Of a DNA stretch of 8,462 nt, positions 1-6,369 are shown piece after piece; within the stretch, counting starts at the first letter, position 1; each line of letters opens with the position of its first letter. Origin of the DNA: Candidatus Pacebacteria bacterium UBA6188 (lineage in GTDB: Bacteria > Patescibacteriota > Microgenomatia > UBA1400 > PJMF01). The translations under genes were made by a program, and so were the position numbers. Where the stretch lies: NCBI GenBank assembly GCA_002422765.1, contig DITI01000066.1, positions 3,725 to 12,186 on the forward strand. Reading direction: 5' to 3'. The notes beneath the pieces are model-generated. The model saw only the letters and a program-made list of their open reading frames with translations, was not told the origin of the DNA and made no database searches.

Positions 1-415
1 TAGACAACTGATTGGAAATCAAAGCCATTTTGGTAAAAATCAAAAAGGCCAAAAAGCCAGTTAGCATTGGCCACATGCGCATACTTTCCCAAGTTTCAAT
101 TTTAAATAAATTAAGCAAAGCCGACCAAGACAATAGTAAATGCCAAACAGCAAAAGCAAAACCGATCATGCCGAGATGCTTACGGTAAATTGCCAAACGA
201 TCAGCAAAATTGAAAAAATAGCCAAGACTACTAAAAATCATTGACAAAGCAACCAAAAAAGTAGCAGTGTCAGCAACAGCTTTATTTAAAGTTCCAGGAA
301 TATTCTGCGCGGACAAATAAAGATAAAGCCCAGCAAAAATCAGCAAAGAAAAAACGAATGTTTTCAGATATAAACTCAAATCAAATAAAAATTTATTTTT
401 CTTGAAATTAATCAT
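1..415 (-). CDS. Ferric-reductase-like transmembrane protein (YedZ/MsrQ type), partial at left edge
   Basis: 138 residues are visible from the ATG at 415; the rest lies beyond the window. Hydrophobic segments fall at about residues 18-36, 47-68, 82-102 and 115-134. The stretch 'YRKHLGMIGFAFAVWHLLLS' (77-96) matches the heme-binding helix of the ferric-reductase-like/YedZ (MsrQ) family, where a basic residue and a glycine precede a helix ending in a histidine; His92 is the likely heme ligand and His80 sits just before it. Known members are heme-containing cytoplasmic-membrane electron carriers, for example the partner of the MsrP methionine sulfoxide reductase or iron reductases. No catalytic partner is visible here, so the substrate is unknown. 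The start is supported by a -10-like TATACT seven bases upstream and the absence of a Shine-Dalgarno sequence. It lies 20 bp downstream of the 92-residue unknown on the same strand but seems to have its own promoter. Confidence 0.72.
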   Translation of the reverse strand, partial: MINFKKNKFLFDLSLYLKTFVFSLLIFAGLYLYLSAQNIPGTLNKAVADTATFLVALSMIFSSLGYFFNFADRLAIYRKHLGMIGFAFAVWHLLLSWSALLNLFKIETWESMRMWPMLTGFLAFLIFTKMALISNQLS

Positions 416-422
416 GCTTTTA

Positions 423-451
423 AGTATACATGAAATTAAAAAGAATCTAAA
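423..451 (-). promoter_or_regulatory. Promoter of the ferric-reductase-like gene, leaderless geometry
   Basis: Read on the minus strand, TTTAGA (451-446) is followed after 17 bp by TATACT (428-423), and the ATG begins seven bases later at 415. Transcription would start at or next to the A of the start codon. The -35 box overlaps the end of the upstream gene. Confidence 0.5.
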
Positions 452-714
452 ATTCGCAGAGCTAAACCAGAATTAGCGTGAATTCTTTTGAGCTCATCTT
501 TTCTAGATTCTGGCATTTTTTTGAGAAAATTAATTGACTTGGTTTCACCAGCCAAGACTGCGTTGAGAAAATTAGCAAAGTGACTCCTATTCTCCATATT
601 TCCAGAATAAGGGTCAAATTCTTTAGTTTGCGATGAAGGTTTTTCACTAAAAGCCATCCTGTAAAGTCTGGAAAAGCTATCGTCTCGCCTATCTTCTTTT
701 GATCGTGGTGACAT
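436..714 (-). CDS. Hypothetical protein, 92 residues
   Basis: I do not recognise this protein. It is soluble, with no membrane segment or signal peptide. The first ~45 residues are polar and rich in Ser, Arg and Lys, hence probably disordered, and the second half (about 43-92) looks helical with many Lys/Arg. The ATG at 714 is favoured because a strong extended -10 element lies 24 bp upstream; there is no convincing Shine-Dalgarno sequence. Alternative in-frame ATGs occur at residues 20 and 40. It sits between the divergent mgtE gene and the ferric-reductase-like gene, 20 bp from the latter. That it is real rests on the promoter, on filling an otherwise empty gap, and on the absence of a better frame; no family match supports it. 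Confidence 0.5.
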   Translation of the reverse strand: MSPRSKEDRRDDSFSRLYRMAFSEKPSSQTKEFDPYSGNMENRSHFANFLNAVLAGETKSINFLKKMPESRKDELKRIHANSGLALRILDSF

Positions 715-734
715 ATTCTTTGGGCAGAATAGCT

Positions 735-766
735 TTGATTATAACAAATGTGCTAACATTTAAGAT
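735..766 (+). promoter_or_regulatory. mgtE promoter, leaderless geometry
   Basis: TAAGAT (761-766) ends seven bases before the mgtE ATG at 774. The best -35-like hexamer, TTGATT (735-740), is 20 bp upstream, which is longer than usual, so the -35 is doubtful. No Shine-Dalgarno sequence precedes the ATG. Confidence 0.4.
738..746 (-). promoter_or_regulatory. Extended -10 promoter of the 92-residue gene
   Basis: The minus strand reads TGTTATAAT (746-738), a perfect TATAAT with the TGn extension, 23 bases from the ATG at 714. It overlaps the place where the -35 region of the divergent mgtE promoter would lie. Confidence 0.55.
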
Positions 767-773
767 AAGAAAT

Positions 774-2024
774 ATGAAAAGCAATTCTCTTAAGTCAATT
801 GTGCGCGATATCACCTATAAACCTAGAGAAAGGGTACAAATTTTTGAAGGTTTGGATCAAGAAAAGCAAAGGCTTGTTTTACTCAAACTCTCTAAATATG
901 TCCAAGCTCAACTTATTGGCGCTCTTAAAAAAGAGGTTATCATTCCAATTCTCGAACACCTTGATCCGGACGATGCTACTGATTTAATGCAAATTTTGCC
1001 CAAGCGTAAACAAAAAGAATTGTTAACTGAAATGACTGAAGAATTGCAAAATACTCTTTCGATTTTACTGCAATTTGACCCTAAAACTGCCGCTGGCCTA
1101 ATGAGTCTAAATTATATTCAGGTTGAAGCTAAAGAAAAATTTAAAGAATTTGCTGAAAAAATCAATCTTCACGAAAAAAGAACTGGCAAGCTGCCGGTTA
1201 TTTTAGTGTTAGAAGAAAGCAAATTAATTGGTTTTCTCCCCATTAAAAACTTAATTTTTGCCAAACCAGAAGATCCAGCCAAGAAATTCATCAAAAAAAT
1301 CGCCACCATCAAATATGATGCTAGCTCCCAATCAGTGATCAATAAAATTCTTGACAATCCTCACCAAAAAATTTCAGTTTTAAATGATAGCGGCAACATC
1401 ATGGGTATTATTTATTCGGATGATGTTTTGCGTCTTTTACAAGAAAGAGAAGCTTCCAATCTTTATGACTTTGCTGGCGTCAATAATGAAGAAACCGTTT
1501 TTGGTTCAGTCAAGCAGAAGGTTAAATTTCGCTACAAATGGCTCATCACTAATCTAGGCACTGCTTTTTTGGCCTCCTTTGTCGTCAGTCTTTTTGGAGA
1601 AACAATTTCCAAAAATGTGCTCTTGGCAGTTTACATGCCTATTGTAGCTGGCATGGGTGGCAACAGTGCTACTCAAACTCTGGCAGTCTTGGTTAGAGGA
1701 ATTGCTTTGAAACAAGTTGAGCTGAATACTGCTTGGCCAATTCTAAAAAAGGAATTGGGAGCAGCTCTGATTAATGGCTTGATTAATGGCCTGCTAGTGG
1801 CTGGTATTGTGGTCTTTTTCAACAGAGATCTCAGAATAGCCCTTGTTCTAGCTATGGCTATGATTAGCAATTTATTGGTGGGAGGATTTTTTGGCACCTT
1901 AGTACCGCTAGTCATTCAGAGGTTTAAAAAAGACCCAGCCACCTCCGCTACAGTTTTTATTTCTACAGCCACAGATGTTTTAGGGTTTTTATTTTTCTTG
2001 GGTTTGGCGAGTCTATTGCTTTAA
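774..2024 (+). CDS. mgtE: Magnesium transporter MgtE
   Basis: This 416-residue protein is a Mg2+-gated Mg2+ channel of the cytoplasmic membrane. The order is that of the family: an N-terminal helical MgtE_N domain (about 20-125, with 'HLDPDDATDLM'), paired CBS domains (about 130-245, second one with 'GIIYSDDVLRLL'), a connecting helix, then five membrane helices from about 265 to 416. The signature 'MPIVAGMGGNSATQT' (288-302) is the conserved stretch of the pore region, and Asp401 in 'TDVLGF' corresponds to the pore aspartate that binds Mg2+ in characterised MgtE. I start at the ATG at 774 rather than a possible earlier ATG at 699. The 25 extra residues would overlap the divergent gene, are unlike the family, and a -10 box lies just before 774. 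Length is close to the usual ~450. The stop is one base from the stop of the convergent CNNM-like gene. Confidence 0.95.
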   Translation: MKSNSLKSIVRDITYKPRERVQIFEGLDQEKQRLVLLKLSKYVQAQLIGALKKEVIIPILEHLDPDDATDLMQILPKRKQKELLTEMTEELQNTLSILLQFDPKTAAGLMSLNYIQVEAKEKFKEFAEKINLHEKRTGKLPVILVLEESKLIGFLPIKNLIFAKPEDPAKKFIKKIATIKYDASSQSVINKILDNPHQKISVLNDSGNIMGIIYSDDVLRLLQEREASNLYDFAGVNNEETVFGSVKQKVKFRYKWLITNLGTAFLASFVVSLFGETISKNVLLAVYMPIVAGMGGNSATQTLAVLVRGIALKQVELNTAWPILKKELGAALINGLINGLLVAGIVVFFNRDLRIALVLAMAMISNLLVGGFFGTLVPLVIQRFKKDPATSATVFISTATDVLGFLFFLGLASLLL

Positions 2025-2025
2025 A

Positions 2026-3009
2026 TCAATCAGTTTCATCATAAATTTCGCCTAAGACCTCTTCAATCACGTCTTCCAAAGTGGCCATGCCCACTAATTC
2101 GCCTTTTTTGTTATAAATCACAAAAAGATGAGTGCGGTTTTTAAGTAAACTGCGGTATAAAGTGTGAGCCAAATCAGTATCTAAAGCTTCTAGGGGTTTT
2201 CTGGATATTTCTTGAGCAGTAATCTTGGACCACTGACTTCTCTTGTAGTTTAAAACATCTTTGAGAAACAAAAAACCCGTCACTCGATCCTGTTTAACAT
2301 CGTAAAGAGGGATGCGAGAATAATGTTCATTATTAACTAAGCGCACTACTTCTGCCAAATCTAGGGAACCATCAATCATCAACATTTTTGACTTGGGAGT
2401 CATGATCTTACTAACAGGCGTATCGTTGAGAGTTAAAACATTAGTGATAGCATCACGCTCATAATCTAGTAATTCTCCTTGCTTGTAGCTGATGGAAGCC
2501 ATTGAAGCCACGTCTTCATCAGTAATATTTTGTCGACTACTACCACCCTCAAGTAAAAGGCGAGGCAACTTACTAAATTGCTCAAAAAACCAAACCACTG
2601 GCCATAAAGCAACTTGCAAAGTCCACAGCAAGCGCGCAGAACGCAGGGCAATTTGCTCTGCATAGCGAGTAGCAATGGTTTTGGGTAAAATTTCACCAAA
2701 AGTCAAAATTGTTAGGGTCATGATGCCAGTTGCCAAACCAACTCCACTAGAACCCATGGCTTGAGTAAAGGCATAAGTGACTAAAGCAGAAGCACCAATA
2801 TTGACCAAGTTGTTGCCAATTAAAATAGTGGTTAACAAACGATCTGGATTTGCCTTGAGTTTAACTGCCAAGTTGACACCTTTTCTTTTTTGGCGCAACA
2901 AGCTTTGCATTCTAGCTTCAGACAGAGAGAAAAAAGCAATTTCAGCTCCAGAGAAAAAACCAGAAAATAAAACAGCAAAAATAATAGAAACAAGCGCTAA
3001 AGTTAACAT
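2026..3009 (-). CDS. CNNM/CorC (hemolysin C-like) membrane protein with DUF21 and CBS pair
   Basis: This 327-residue protein is a CNNM/CorC-family membrane protein, a family linked to Mg2+ (and Co2+) export or sensing. The DUF21 transmembrane domain spans about residues 1-165 and shows 'FSGAEIAFFSLS', 'LLTTILIGNNLVNI' and 'FGEILPKT'. The cytoplasmic CBS pair follows (about 200-325), with 'SRIPLYD' and the end motif 'ATLEDVIEEVLGEIYDETD'. The protein stops there, so the C-terminal CorC_HlyC domain of many ~430-residue relatives is absent; the sequence ends cleanly without sign of a frameshift, and such short forms exist in the family. It is convergent with mgtE, so a Mg2+ importer and a CNNM-type protein face each other. 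A good promoter (TTGATT-17-TATAAT) precedes a ~16-base leader. The older name 'hemolysin' should not be taken literally. Confidence 0.92.
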   Translation of the reverse strand: MLTLALVSIIFAVLFSGFFSGAEIAFFSLSEARMQSLLRQKRKGVNLAVKLKANPDRLLTTILIGNNLVNIGASALVTYAFTQAMGSSGVGLATGIMTLTILTFGEILPKTIATRYAEQIALRSARLLWTLQVALWPVVWFFEQFSKLPRLLLEGGSSRQNITDEDVASMASISYKQGELLDYERDAITNVLTLNDTPVSKIMTPKSKMLMIDGSLDLAEVVRLVNNEHYSRIPLYDVKQDRVTGFLFLKDVLNYKRSQWSKITAQEISRKPLEALDTDLAHTLYRSLLKNRTHLFVIYNKKGELVGMATLEDVIEEVLGEIYDETD

Positions 3010-3017
3010 CTTTTTAC

Positions 3018-3035
3018 AATCAGAAAAGACTGATT
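3018..3035. repeat. Inverted repeat at the CNNM-gene transcription start (operator or leader hairpin)
   Basis: AATCAG (3018-3023) and CTGATT (3030-3035) form perfect 6-base arms around a 6-base spacer. The repeat overlaps the last half of the -10 box and the start of the leader. It could be a repressor site or a small 5' hairpin in the mRNA. Its position is clear; the function is inferred. Confidence 0.4.
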
Positions 3036-3061
3036 ATATAAGAAAAAGCAAGGCAAATCAA
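3033..3061 (-). promoter_or_regulatory. Sigma-70-like promoter of the CNNM-like gene
   Basis: The minus strand reads TTGATT (3061-3056), 17 bp, then a perfect TATAAT (3038-3033). This is the best-formed promoter in the window. The ATG is 23 bases past the -10 box, so this transcript has a short leader. Confidence 0.7.
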
Positions 3062-3099
3062 GGAATCGACTCTTGTCTATTTTCTTTTAGAAAAAGATG

Positions 3100-3105
3100 T
3101 AAAAT
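3100..3105 (+). promoter_or_regulatory. -10-like box before the beta-lactamase-like gene, leaderless geometry
   Basis: TAAAAT ends seven bases before the GTG at 3113. A TTGTCT (3073-3078) lies 21 bp upstream, too far for an ideal -35. There is no Shine-Dalgarno sequence. The spacing matches that at several other genes in the window. Confidence 0.35.
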
Positions 3106-3112
3106 AAGCACT

Positions 3113-4108
3113 GTGCTCATACAAAAAAATTGGCAAAAATACCTGATTTACGCTTTAATTTTCTCATCTGGGATTTTCTTTGGTTACCTACTCAACCCAT
3201 GTGAAAACTTATCTGAAGAAGAAGTGATTAAAAACAGTGAAGTCAATTTTAAAGAAAATTTTCCCCACATCAACCCGCTCAAATTTTGTGACAGCTCAGA
3301 TAAAAATCCAATTAACGGCAAGATCTCTCAGATGGAAAAAGCCGTTAATGATCTAATTAACAATTCAGGAATCGAAGCAGCTGTTTATTATCGCAATCTC
3401 AACAATGGTCCTTGGTTCATGATCAATAAAGACGAAATTTTTTATGCCCAAAGCTTGCTTAAAGTGCCAGTGGCTATCACTTACTATCATCTGGCTGAGC
3501 AAAACCCAAGTTTACTACAAAGCACTATTTCTTATCAGGGTCAGCATGAAGAAATCAGAAATATTCCAAAGGATGACAGCATTCAAAGTGGGCAGGACTA
3601 TTCCATTGAAGAACTTATTGTGCAAATGTTGGTTTATTCAGACAACCAAGCCTTGCATTTACTTTTTGATTATCTAAATATGCTCGGTCTGAGTCAAAAA
3701 TTAGAAGAAACCAATCGAGAAATTTCTGTCGAAAGTGAGAATGGCGAAATCAACATTAAGAAATATTCAGAAATGATGCGCATCTTATATAACTCAACCT
3801 ATTTAAACAGAGAATCTTCTGAAAGACTTCTGAGCATCCTCACTCACACTTCATTTAAAAATGGCTTAGTAGCTGGTTTTCCAGAAGGAACAGAAATCTC
3901 TCACAAATTTGGAGTGAAAGAAAATTCAGAAGAAAACGAGGAGGCTCAACTACATGACTGTGGCATTATCTACCTCTCAACAGGCGAGCATCTGATTTGC
4001 GTTATGACTAAAGGTAAAAACACTCAAGAACAAAGTTCTCTCATTAAAAAAATCGCTCGTACTATTGCCCAAGAAATCATGGACGAAAATACTAAGTCAA
4101 AACAATAA
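3113..4108 (+). CDS. Membrane-anchored class A beta-lactamase-like serine hydrolase
   Basis: This is a 331-residue protein if started at GTG 3113. It has an N-terminal membrane anchor (about residues 10-27), a linker, then a class A beta-lactamase/transpeptidase-like fold facing outside. The nucleophile motif is SLLK (Ser114-Lys117), the second motif is SDN (176-178), and the third, normally KTG, is KFG (265-267), followed by 'HDCGIIY'. I see no ExxLN omega-loop glutamate in the expected place; Glu212-Ile-Asn is the nearest. It may therefore not be a resistance enzyme but a peptidoglycan-type hydrolase; that is inference. The frame is open upstream to 2777, but that part lies antisense to the CNNM-like gene and has no membrane anchor logic. 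GTG 3113 is the only usual start codon between that gene and the anchor, and it has a -10-like box seven bases upstream. It converges on the VIT1-like gene with a two-base gap. Confidence 0.85.
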   Translation: MLIQKNWQKYLIYALIFSSGIFFGYLLNPCENLSEEEVIKNSEVNFKENFPHINPLKFCDSSDKNPINGKISQMEKAVNDLINNSGIEAAVYYRNLNNGPWFMINKDEIFYAQSLLKVPVAITYYHLAEQNPSLLQSTISYQGQHEEIRNIPKDDSIQSGQDYSIEELIVQMLVYSDNQALHLLFDYLNMLGLSQKLEETNREISVESENGEINIKKYSEMMRILYNSTYLNRESSERLLSILTHTSFKNGLVAGFPEGTEISHKFGVKENSEENEEAQLHDCGIIYLSTGEHLICVMTKGKNTQEQSSLIKKIARTIAQEIMDENTKSKQ

Positions 4109-4110
4109 AC

Positions 4111-4857
4111 CTAAATCTTAAAAAAGGTTCCGACGAAATAAGCAATGGAAGCTGCAACTCCTCCAAGCAGAAGAACTTCACCAACACTTCTCATCGCTCC
4201 CTGCTGACCAACTCGCCAACGAATCAAACCCAGCAAGAATAAAGCTACGGCAGTGGCTAGAATAGAAAGCTCGAAACTGGCTAATTCCCCCAGAAAAACA
4301 TAGGGTGATAAGGGTATGAAACCAAAAATCACAAAGGAAAAAAGAGTGGCCAAAGCCATTAAAAATGAGTTGTCACCCTCTGGATTGGAAAGCTCTAATT
4401 CGTGATTCATCATGAAATCAGTCCAATAAGCAGGGTTAGTGGCATAGATTGCTAAAAGATCGGCAGCTTGTTTTTTATTAAAACCTTTACGCAGTAAAAT
4501 TTCCAAAGACTCTTCTTTTTCCATTTCTGGATGATGCTTGATCTCATAACTCTCTTTAGCTTTGGCATGACGATAAACGTCTTGTTCTGATCTGGTCGAA
4601 ATAAAATTCCCCAGAGCCATCGAAAAACCATCAGCAAAGAGATTGGCAAAACCAAACAAAAGAATAGTTAAGATTGGTAAGTTAGAATCTGGATTGATGG
4701 CAGCCCCAGCAAAACCAGCCACAATGGCAAAGGTAGTAATAATTCCGTCTATGCCGCCGTAAACGATTTCCTTTAGGTAAGTAGTTAAAGGAGTAATCTT
4801 GTGCTCTGCTTGCAGGTGTTCTTCTAAGTCAAAAGCTTCATGCTTGTGTTTAGTCAT
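4111..4857 (-). CDS. VIT1/CCC1-family Fe2+/Mn2+ transporter
   Basis: This 248-residue membrane protein belongs to the VIT1/CCC1 family, which moves Fe2+ and/or Mn2+ across membranes, usually by proton exchange. The first helix carries 'EIVYGGIDGIITTFAIVAG' (30-48) with Asp37, and the second 'FADGFSMALGNFISTRSE' (74-91) with Asp76 and Met80, matching the conserved Asp/Met ion-path residues of characterised VIT1. A Glu-rich cytoplasmic segment (about 92-160, with 'HHPEMEKEESLE') resembles the metal-binding domain between helices 2 and 3. Three more hydrophobic segments follow to the C terminus. The N terminus is His-rich (HKH, H14, H19). The ATG at 4857 follows a perfect TATAAT by six bases, giving a leaderless arrangement, and the gene is divergent from the amidotransferase-like gene. 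Direction of transport and metal preference cannot be read from sequence. Confidence 0.93.
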   Translation of the reverse strand: MTKHKHEAFDLEEHLQAEHKITPLTTYLKEIVYGGIDGIITTFAIVAGFAGAAINPDSNLPILTILLFGFANLFADGFSMALGNFISTRSEQDVYRHAKAKESYEIKHHPEMEKEESLEILLRKGFNKKQAADLLAIYATNPAYWTDFMMNHELELSNPEGDNSFLMALATLFSFVIFGFIPLSPYVFLGELASFELSILATAVALFLLGLIRWRVGQQGAMRSVGEVLLLGGVAASIAYFVGTFFKI

Positions 4858-4863
4858 GAAATG

Positions 4864-4869
4864 ATTATA
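4864..4869 (-). promoter_or_regulatory. -10 box of the VIT1-like gene, leaderless geometry
   Basis: A perfect TATAAT on the minus strand (4869-4864) ends six bases before the ATG at 4857. A second TATAAT on the same strand lies at 4892-4887, so either the first has a poor -35 (TTATAA, 18 bp away) or there are two tandem start sites. Confidence 0.55.
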
Positions 4870-4897
4870 GCTTATTGAGGATTTAAATTATAAGCTA
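4868..4897. repeat. Inverted repeat spanning the divergent VIT1/amidotransferase promoters
   Basis: TAGCTTAT (4868-4875) and ATAAGCTA (4890-4897) are perfect 8-base arms 14 bases apart, so centres are about two helical turns apart. The arms overlap the -10 boxes of both divergent genes. This is a good place for a dimeric regulator controlling both genes, perhaps metal-responsive; the regulator is not identified. Confidence 0.45.
4889..4894 (+). promoter_or_regulatory. -10-like box of the amidotransferase-like gene
   Basis: TATAAG ends 11 bases before the ATG at 4906, giving a leader of only about 4 bases. No Shine-Dalgarno sequence is present. The box lies inside the right arm of the inverted repeat. 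Confidence 0.4.
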
Positions 4898-4905
4898 AAA
4901 CAAGA

Positions 4906-5538
4906 ATGATTAGCGTCACAGAAAACGGCATCGCCCTACTCAACACGACTATCGACAATGAAAATGGTGAATTCCCCAATAGATATTTCGACGCCATGCG
5001 CTTGGCGCTAGAAGCCATGGGAGCACAAGTGATTCCTTTCAAGTGGAAAGACCTAGCTGAGGAGAGAGCGAGAGATGGCATTCTTCAAAGCTTTGCTATG
5101 GCAGTCGTTTCTGGCAATGATGGTTATGGGCCACATTTTGAAGATGGAGATGAATTCAAGAGAAGATTGGGGTTTATGCTGCAATTTGCCGGACGAGGTT
5201 TATTTGTTTGTCGGGGAGGGCAATTTTATCTCAGACAAATGGGGGCAGAATTTGCCAAAGATCAAAAACCTGAACATGGTCCCACACTTACCTCAATTTT
5301 AAAAAAAGACGATCATTTGGTGAAAGGCTTGTCTAAAGATTTCTTGATTTATGGAGCCCATGCTCAACGCATTGACCAAAACAGCTTACCTTCAAATGTA
5401 GAAGTCGTAGCAGAATCAAAAAATGGCACTCTTAGCATAGCTAAAATCATCGACAAAGATCACTGGATTAGTCAGAATCATCCCGAATATTTAGAATTGG
5501 AGGCTAGAGTTATATTGCACAATCTGCTACGAAAATAA
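4906..5538 (+). CDS. Class I glutamine amidotransferase-like protein (peptidase C26/PuuD-like)
   Basis: This 210-residue single-domain protein has the class I glutamine amidotransferase fold as used by peptidase C26 (PuuD, gamma-glutamyl hydrolases). The nucleophile elbow is 'FVCRGGQF' with Cys102, close to the family GICRGxQ; the second half has 'AHAQRID' (151-157), like the family HHQAV segment, and 'QNHPEY' (190-195), giving His192 and Glu194. The catalytic triad is therefore complete. Members split the gamma-glutamyl bond of glutamine or of gamma-glutamyl amines in the cytoplasm; the real substrate here is unknown. It is somewhat shorter than PuuD (~250). The ATG at 4906 is the first possible start and follows the promoter box closely. 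It is divergent from the VIT1-like gene and convergent with the Nudix gene, with no synthase partner next to it. Confidence 0.82.
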   Translation: MISVTENGIALLNTTIDNENGEFPNRYFDAMRLALEAMGAQVIPFKWKDLAEERARDGILQSFAMAVVSGNDGYGPHFEDGDEFKRRLGFMLQFAGRGLFVCRGGQFYLRQMGAEFAKDQKPEHGPTLTSILKKDDHLVKGLSKDFLIYGAHAQRIDQNSLPSNVEVVAESKNGTLSIAKIIDKDHWISQNHPEYLELEARVILHNLLRK

Positions 5539-5555
5539 CTCTTTTTCAAAGATAC

Positions 5556-5572
5556 CTGTAAAAAAATTACAG
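5556..5572. terminator. Weak hairpin between convergent genes
   Basis: CTGTAA (5556-5561) and TTACAG (5567-5572) form a 6-bp stem around an A5 loop (T5 on the other strand). It lies in the 28-bp gap between the amidotransferase-like and Nudix stops and covers the Nudix stop codon. No clear U-run follows on either strand, so it may only be a poor bidirectional terminator. Confidence 0.25.
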
Positions 5573-6022
5573 TGTTGCAACAGCCTGCTCAATCAAAAAG
5601 AGCTGGTTTTTACGTAACAGCGGTAATTTATCCAGAGCAAAAAAACCGTACTCAGAAACCTCATGGGAAGGTGTAAATTCACCACCAATCAAAACACCGG
5701 TGTAACACAAATCCAAACGAGCAAATTTGCGATCAGTGCGAGTTTTTAGAGAGTCATCGATGCTAACTACCAAACCCGACTCTTCTTTGATTTCCCGTTC
5801 TAAGGATTCGCGCGGGTGTTCGCCTGATTCAAGATAGCCTCCTGGCAAACTCCAAGCGTGACTACGATAAGTGTGCTTGAAAAGCAACACTTCTTTTTGC
5901 TCATTAAAAATCACTCCAGTCACCCCCACTAGAAATCTGGTTTGAAAAAACCCCATGATAAAAAGTTGCCAACTTTTAGAAAAATGAAAGGCTTTGTAGA
6001 TTTTGGCGAAAATTGTTTTCAC
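5567..6022 (-). CDS. Nudix hydrolase
   Basis: This 151-residue cytoplasmic enzyme hydrolyses a nucleoside diphosphate linked to some other group; the substrate cannot be told from sequence. The Nudix box GX5EX7REUXEEXGU is complete at residues 62-84: Gly62, Glu68, then Arg76-Glu77-Ile78, Glu80-Glu81 and Gly83-Leu84. The Glu residues of the REUXEE helix bind the catalytic Mg2+. The preceding strand 'VGVTGVIFNEQKEVLLFKH' and 'WSLPGG' are typical. The first ~30 residues are basic and aromatic ahead of the domain. The ATG overlaps the LapA-like stop by four bases (ATGA), so translation is probably coupled; this is the last gene of the minus-strand operon. Confidence 0.93.
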   Translation of the reverse strand: MKTIFAKIYKAFHFSKSWQLFIMGFFQTRFLVGVTGVIFNEQKEVLLFKHTYRSHAWSLPGGYLESGEHPRESLEREIKEESGLVVSIDDSLKTRTDRKFARLDLCYTGVLIGGEFTPSHEVSEYGFFALDKLPLLRKNQLFLIEQAVATL

Positions 6023-6363
6023 AAGGCGTTAGGATCTTCAGGCTCATTGCCAGAAAGCTGCTTGAGCTCTCTATTTTCTAATTCTAATTGATGAATGCGG
6101 CGAGTTAACTCAAGAATTTCACTTTTGTTTTTTTCAATCTCCTTGTTTTTACCACTAAGCGTCAGAGCTGTCGCAAACGCTTGAACTAGATAAATCAGGT
6201 ATGACAAAACCAGACCAATTAATAGAGAGCCGACGATGACATAAAAAAGAGGAATGTCTGATAAAACATAGGCCCCTAAATTTAGATCGACTGGCACAAA
6301 ATTAAATTTGGAAATATAAACTAGAGCTGAGCCGATAATCAATAATAAAATTAAACTTAGCAT
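6019..6363 (-). CDS. LapA-domain (DUF1049) membrane protein
   Basis: This 114-residue protein has the LapA/DUF1049 pattern: a first membrane helix (about 2-20), a short loop with Asn/Val/Leu ('FVPVDLNLG'), a second membrane helix beginning 'IPLFYVIVGSLLIG' (about 38-63), then a cytoplasmic coiled coil (about 72-105) rich in Lys, Glu and Leu. In gamma-proteobacteria LapA works with LapB in lipopolysaccharide control; in this genome, which probably lacks LPS, the role is unknown. The start is 6 bp after the YggT stop, with an AGGA upstream inside the end of that gene, and its stop overlaps the Nudix start. Assignment rests on topology and loop pattern rather than catalytic residues. Confidence 0.75.
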   Translation of the reverse strand: MLSLILLLIIGSALVYISKFNFVPVDLNLGAYVLSDIPLFYVIVGSLLIGLVLSYLIYLVQAFATALTLSGKNKEIEKNKSEILELTRRIHQLELENRELKQLSGNEPEDPNAL

Positions 6364-6369
6364 GAGTGA

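Noticed and set aside
699..773. Longer mgtE start at ATG 699
   Set aside because: The extra 25 residues overlap the divergent 92-residue gene and both promoters and do not resemble the MgtE N terminus; the -10 box points to 774.
2777..3112. Upstream extension of the beta-lactamase-like frame to ATG 2777
   Set aside because: It runs antisense through the conserved N-terminal DUF21 part of the CNNM-like gene and would place the membrane anchor in mid-protein.
4098..4125. Terminator between the beta-lactamase-like and VIT1-like genes
   Set aside because: The two stops are two bases apart and no stem-loop with a U-run is visible.
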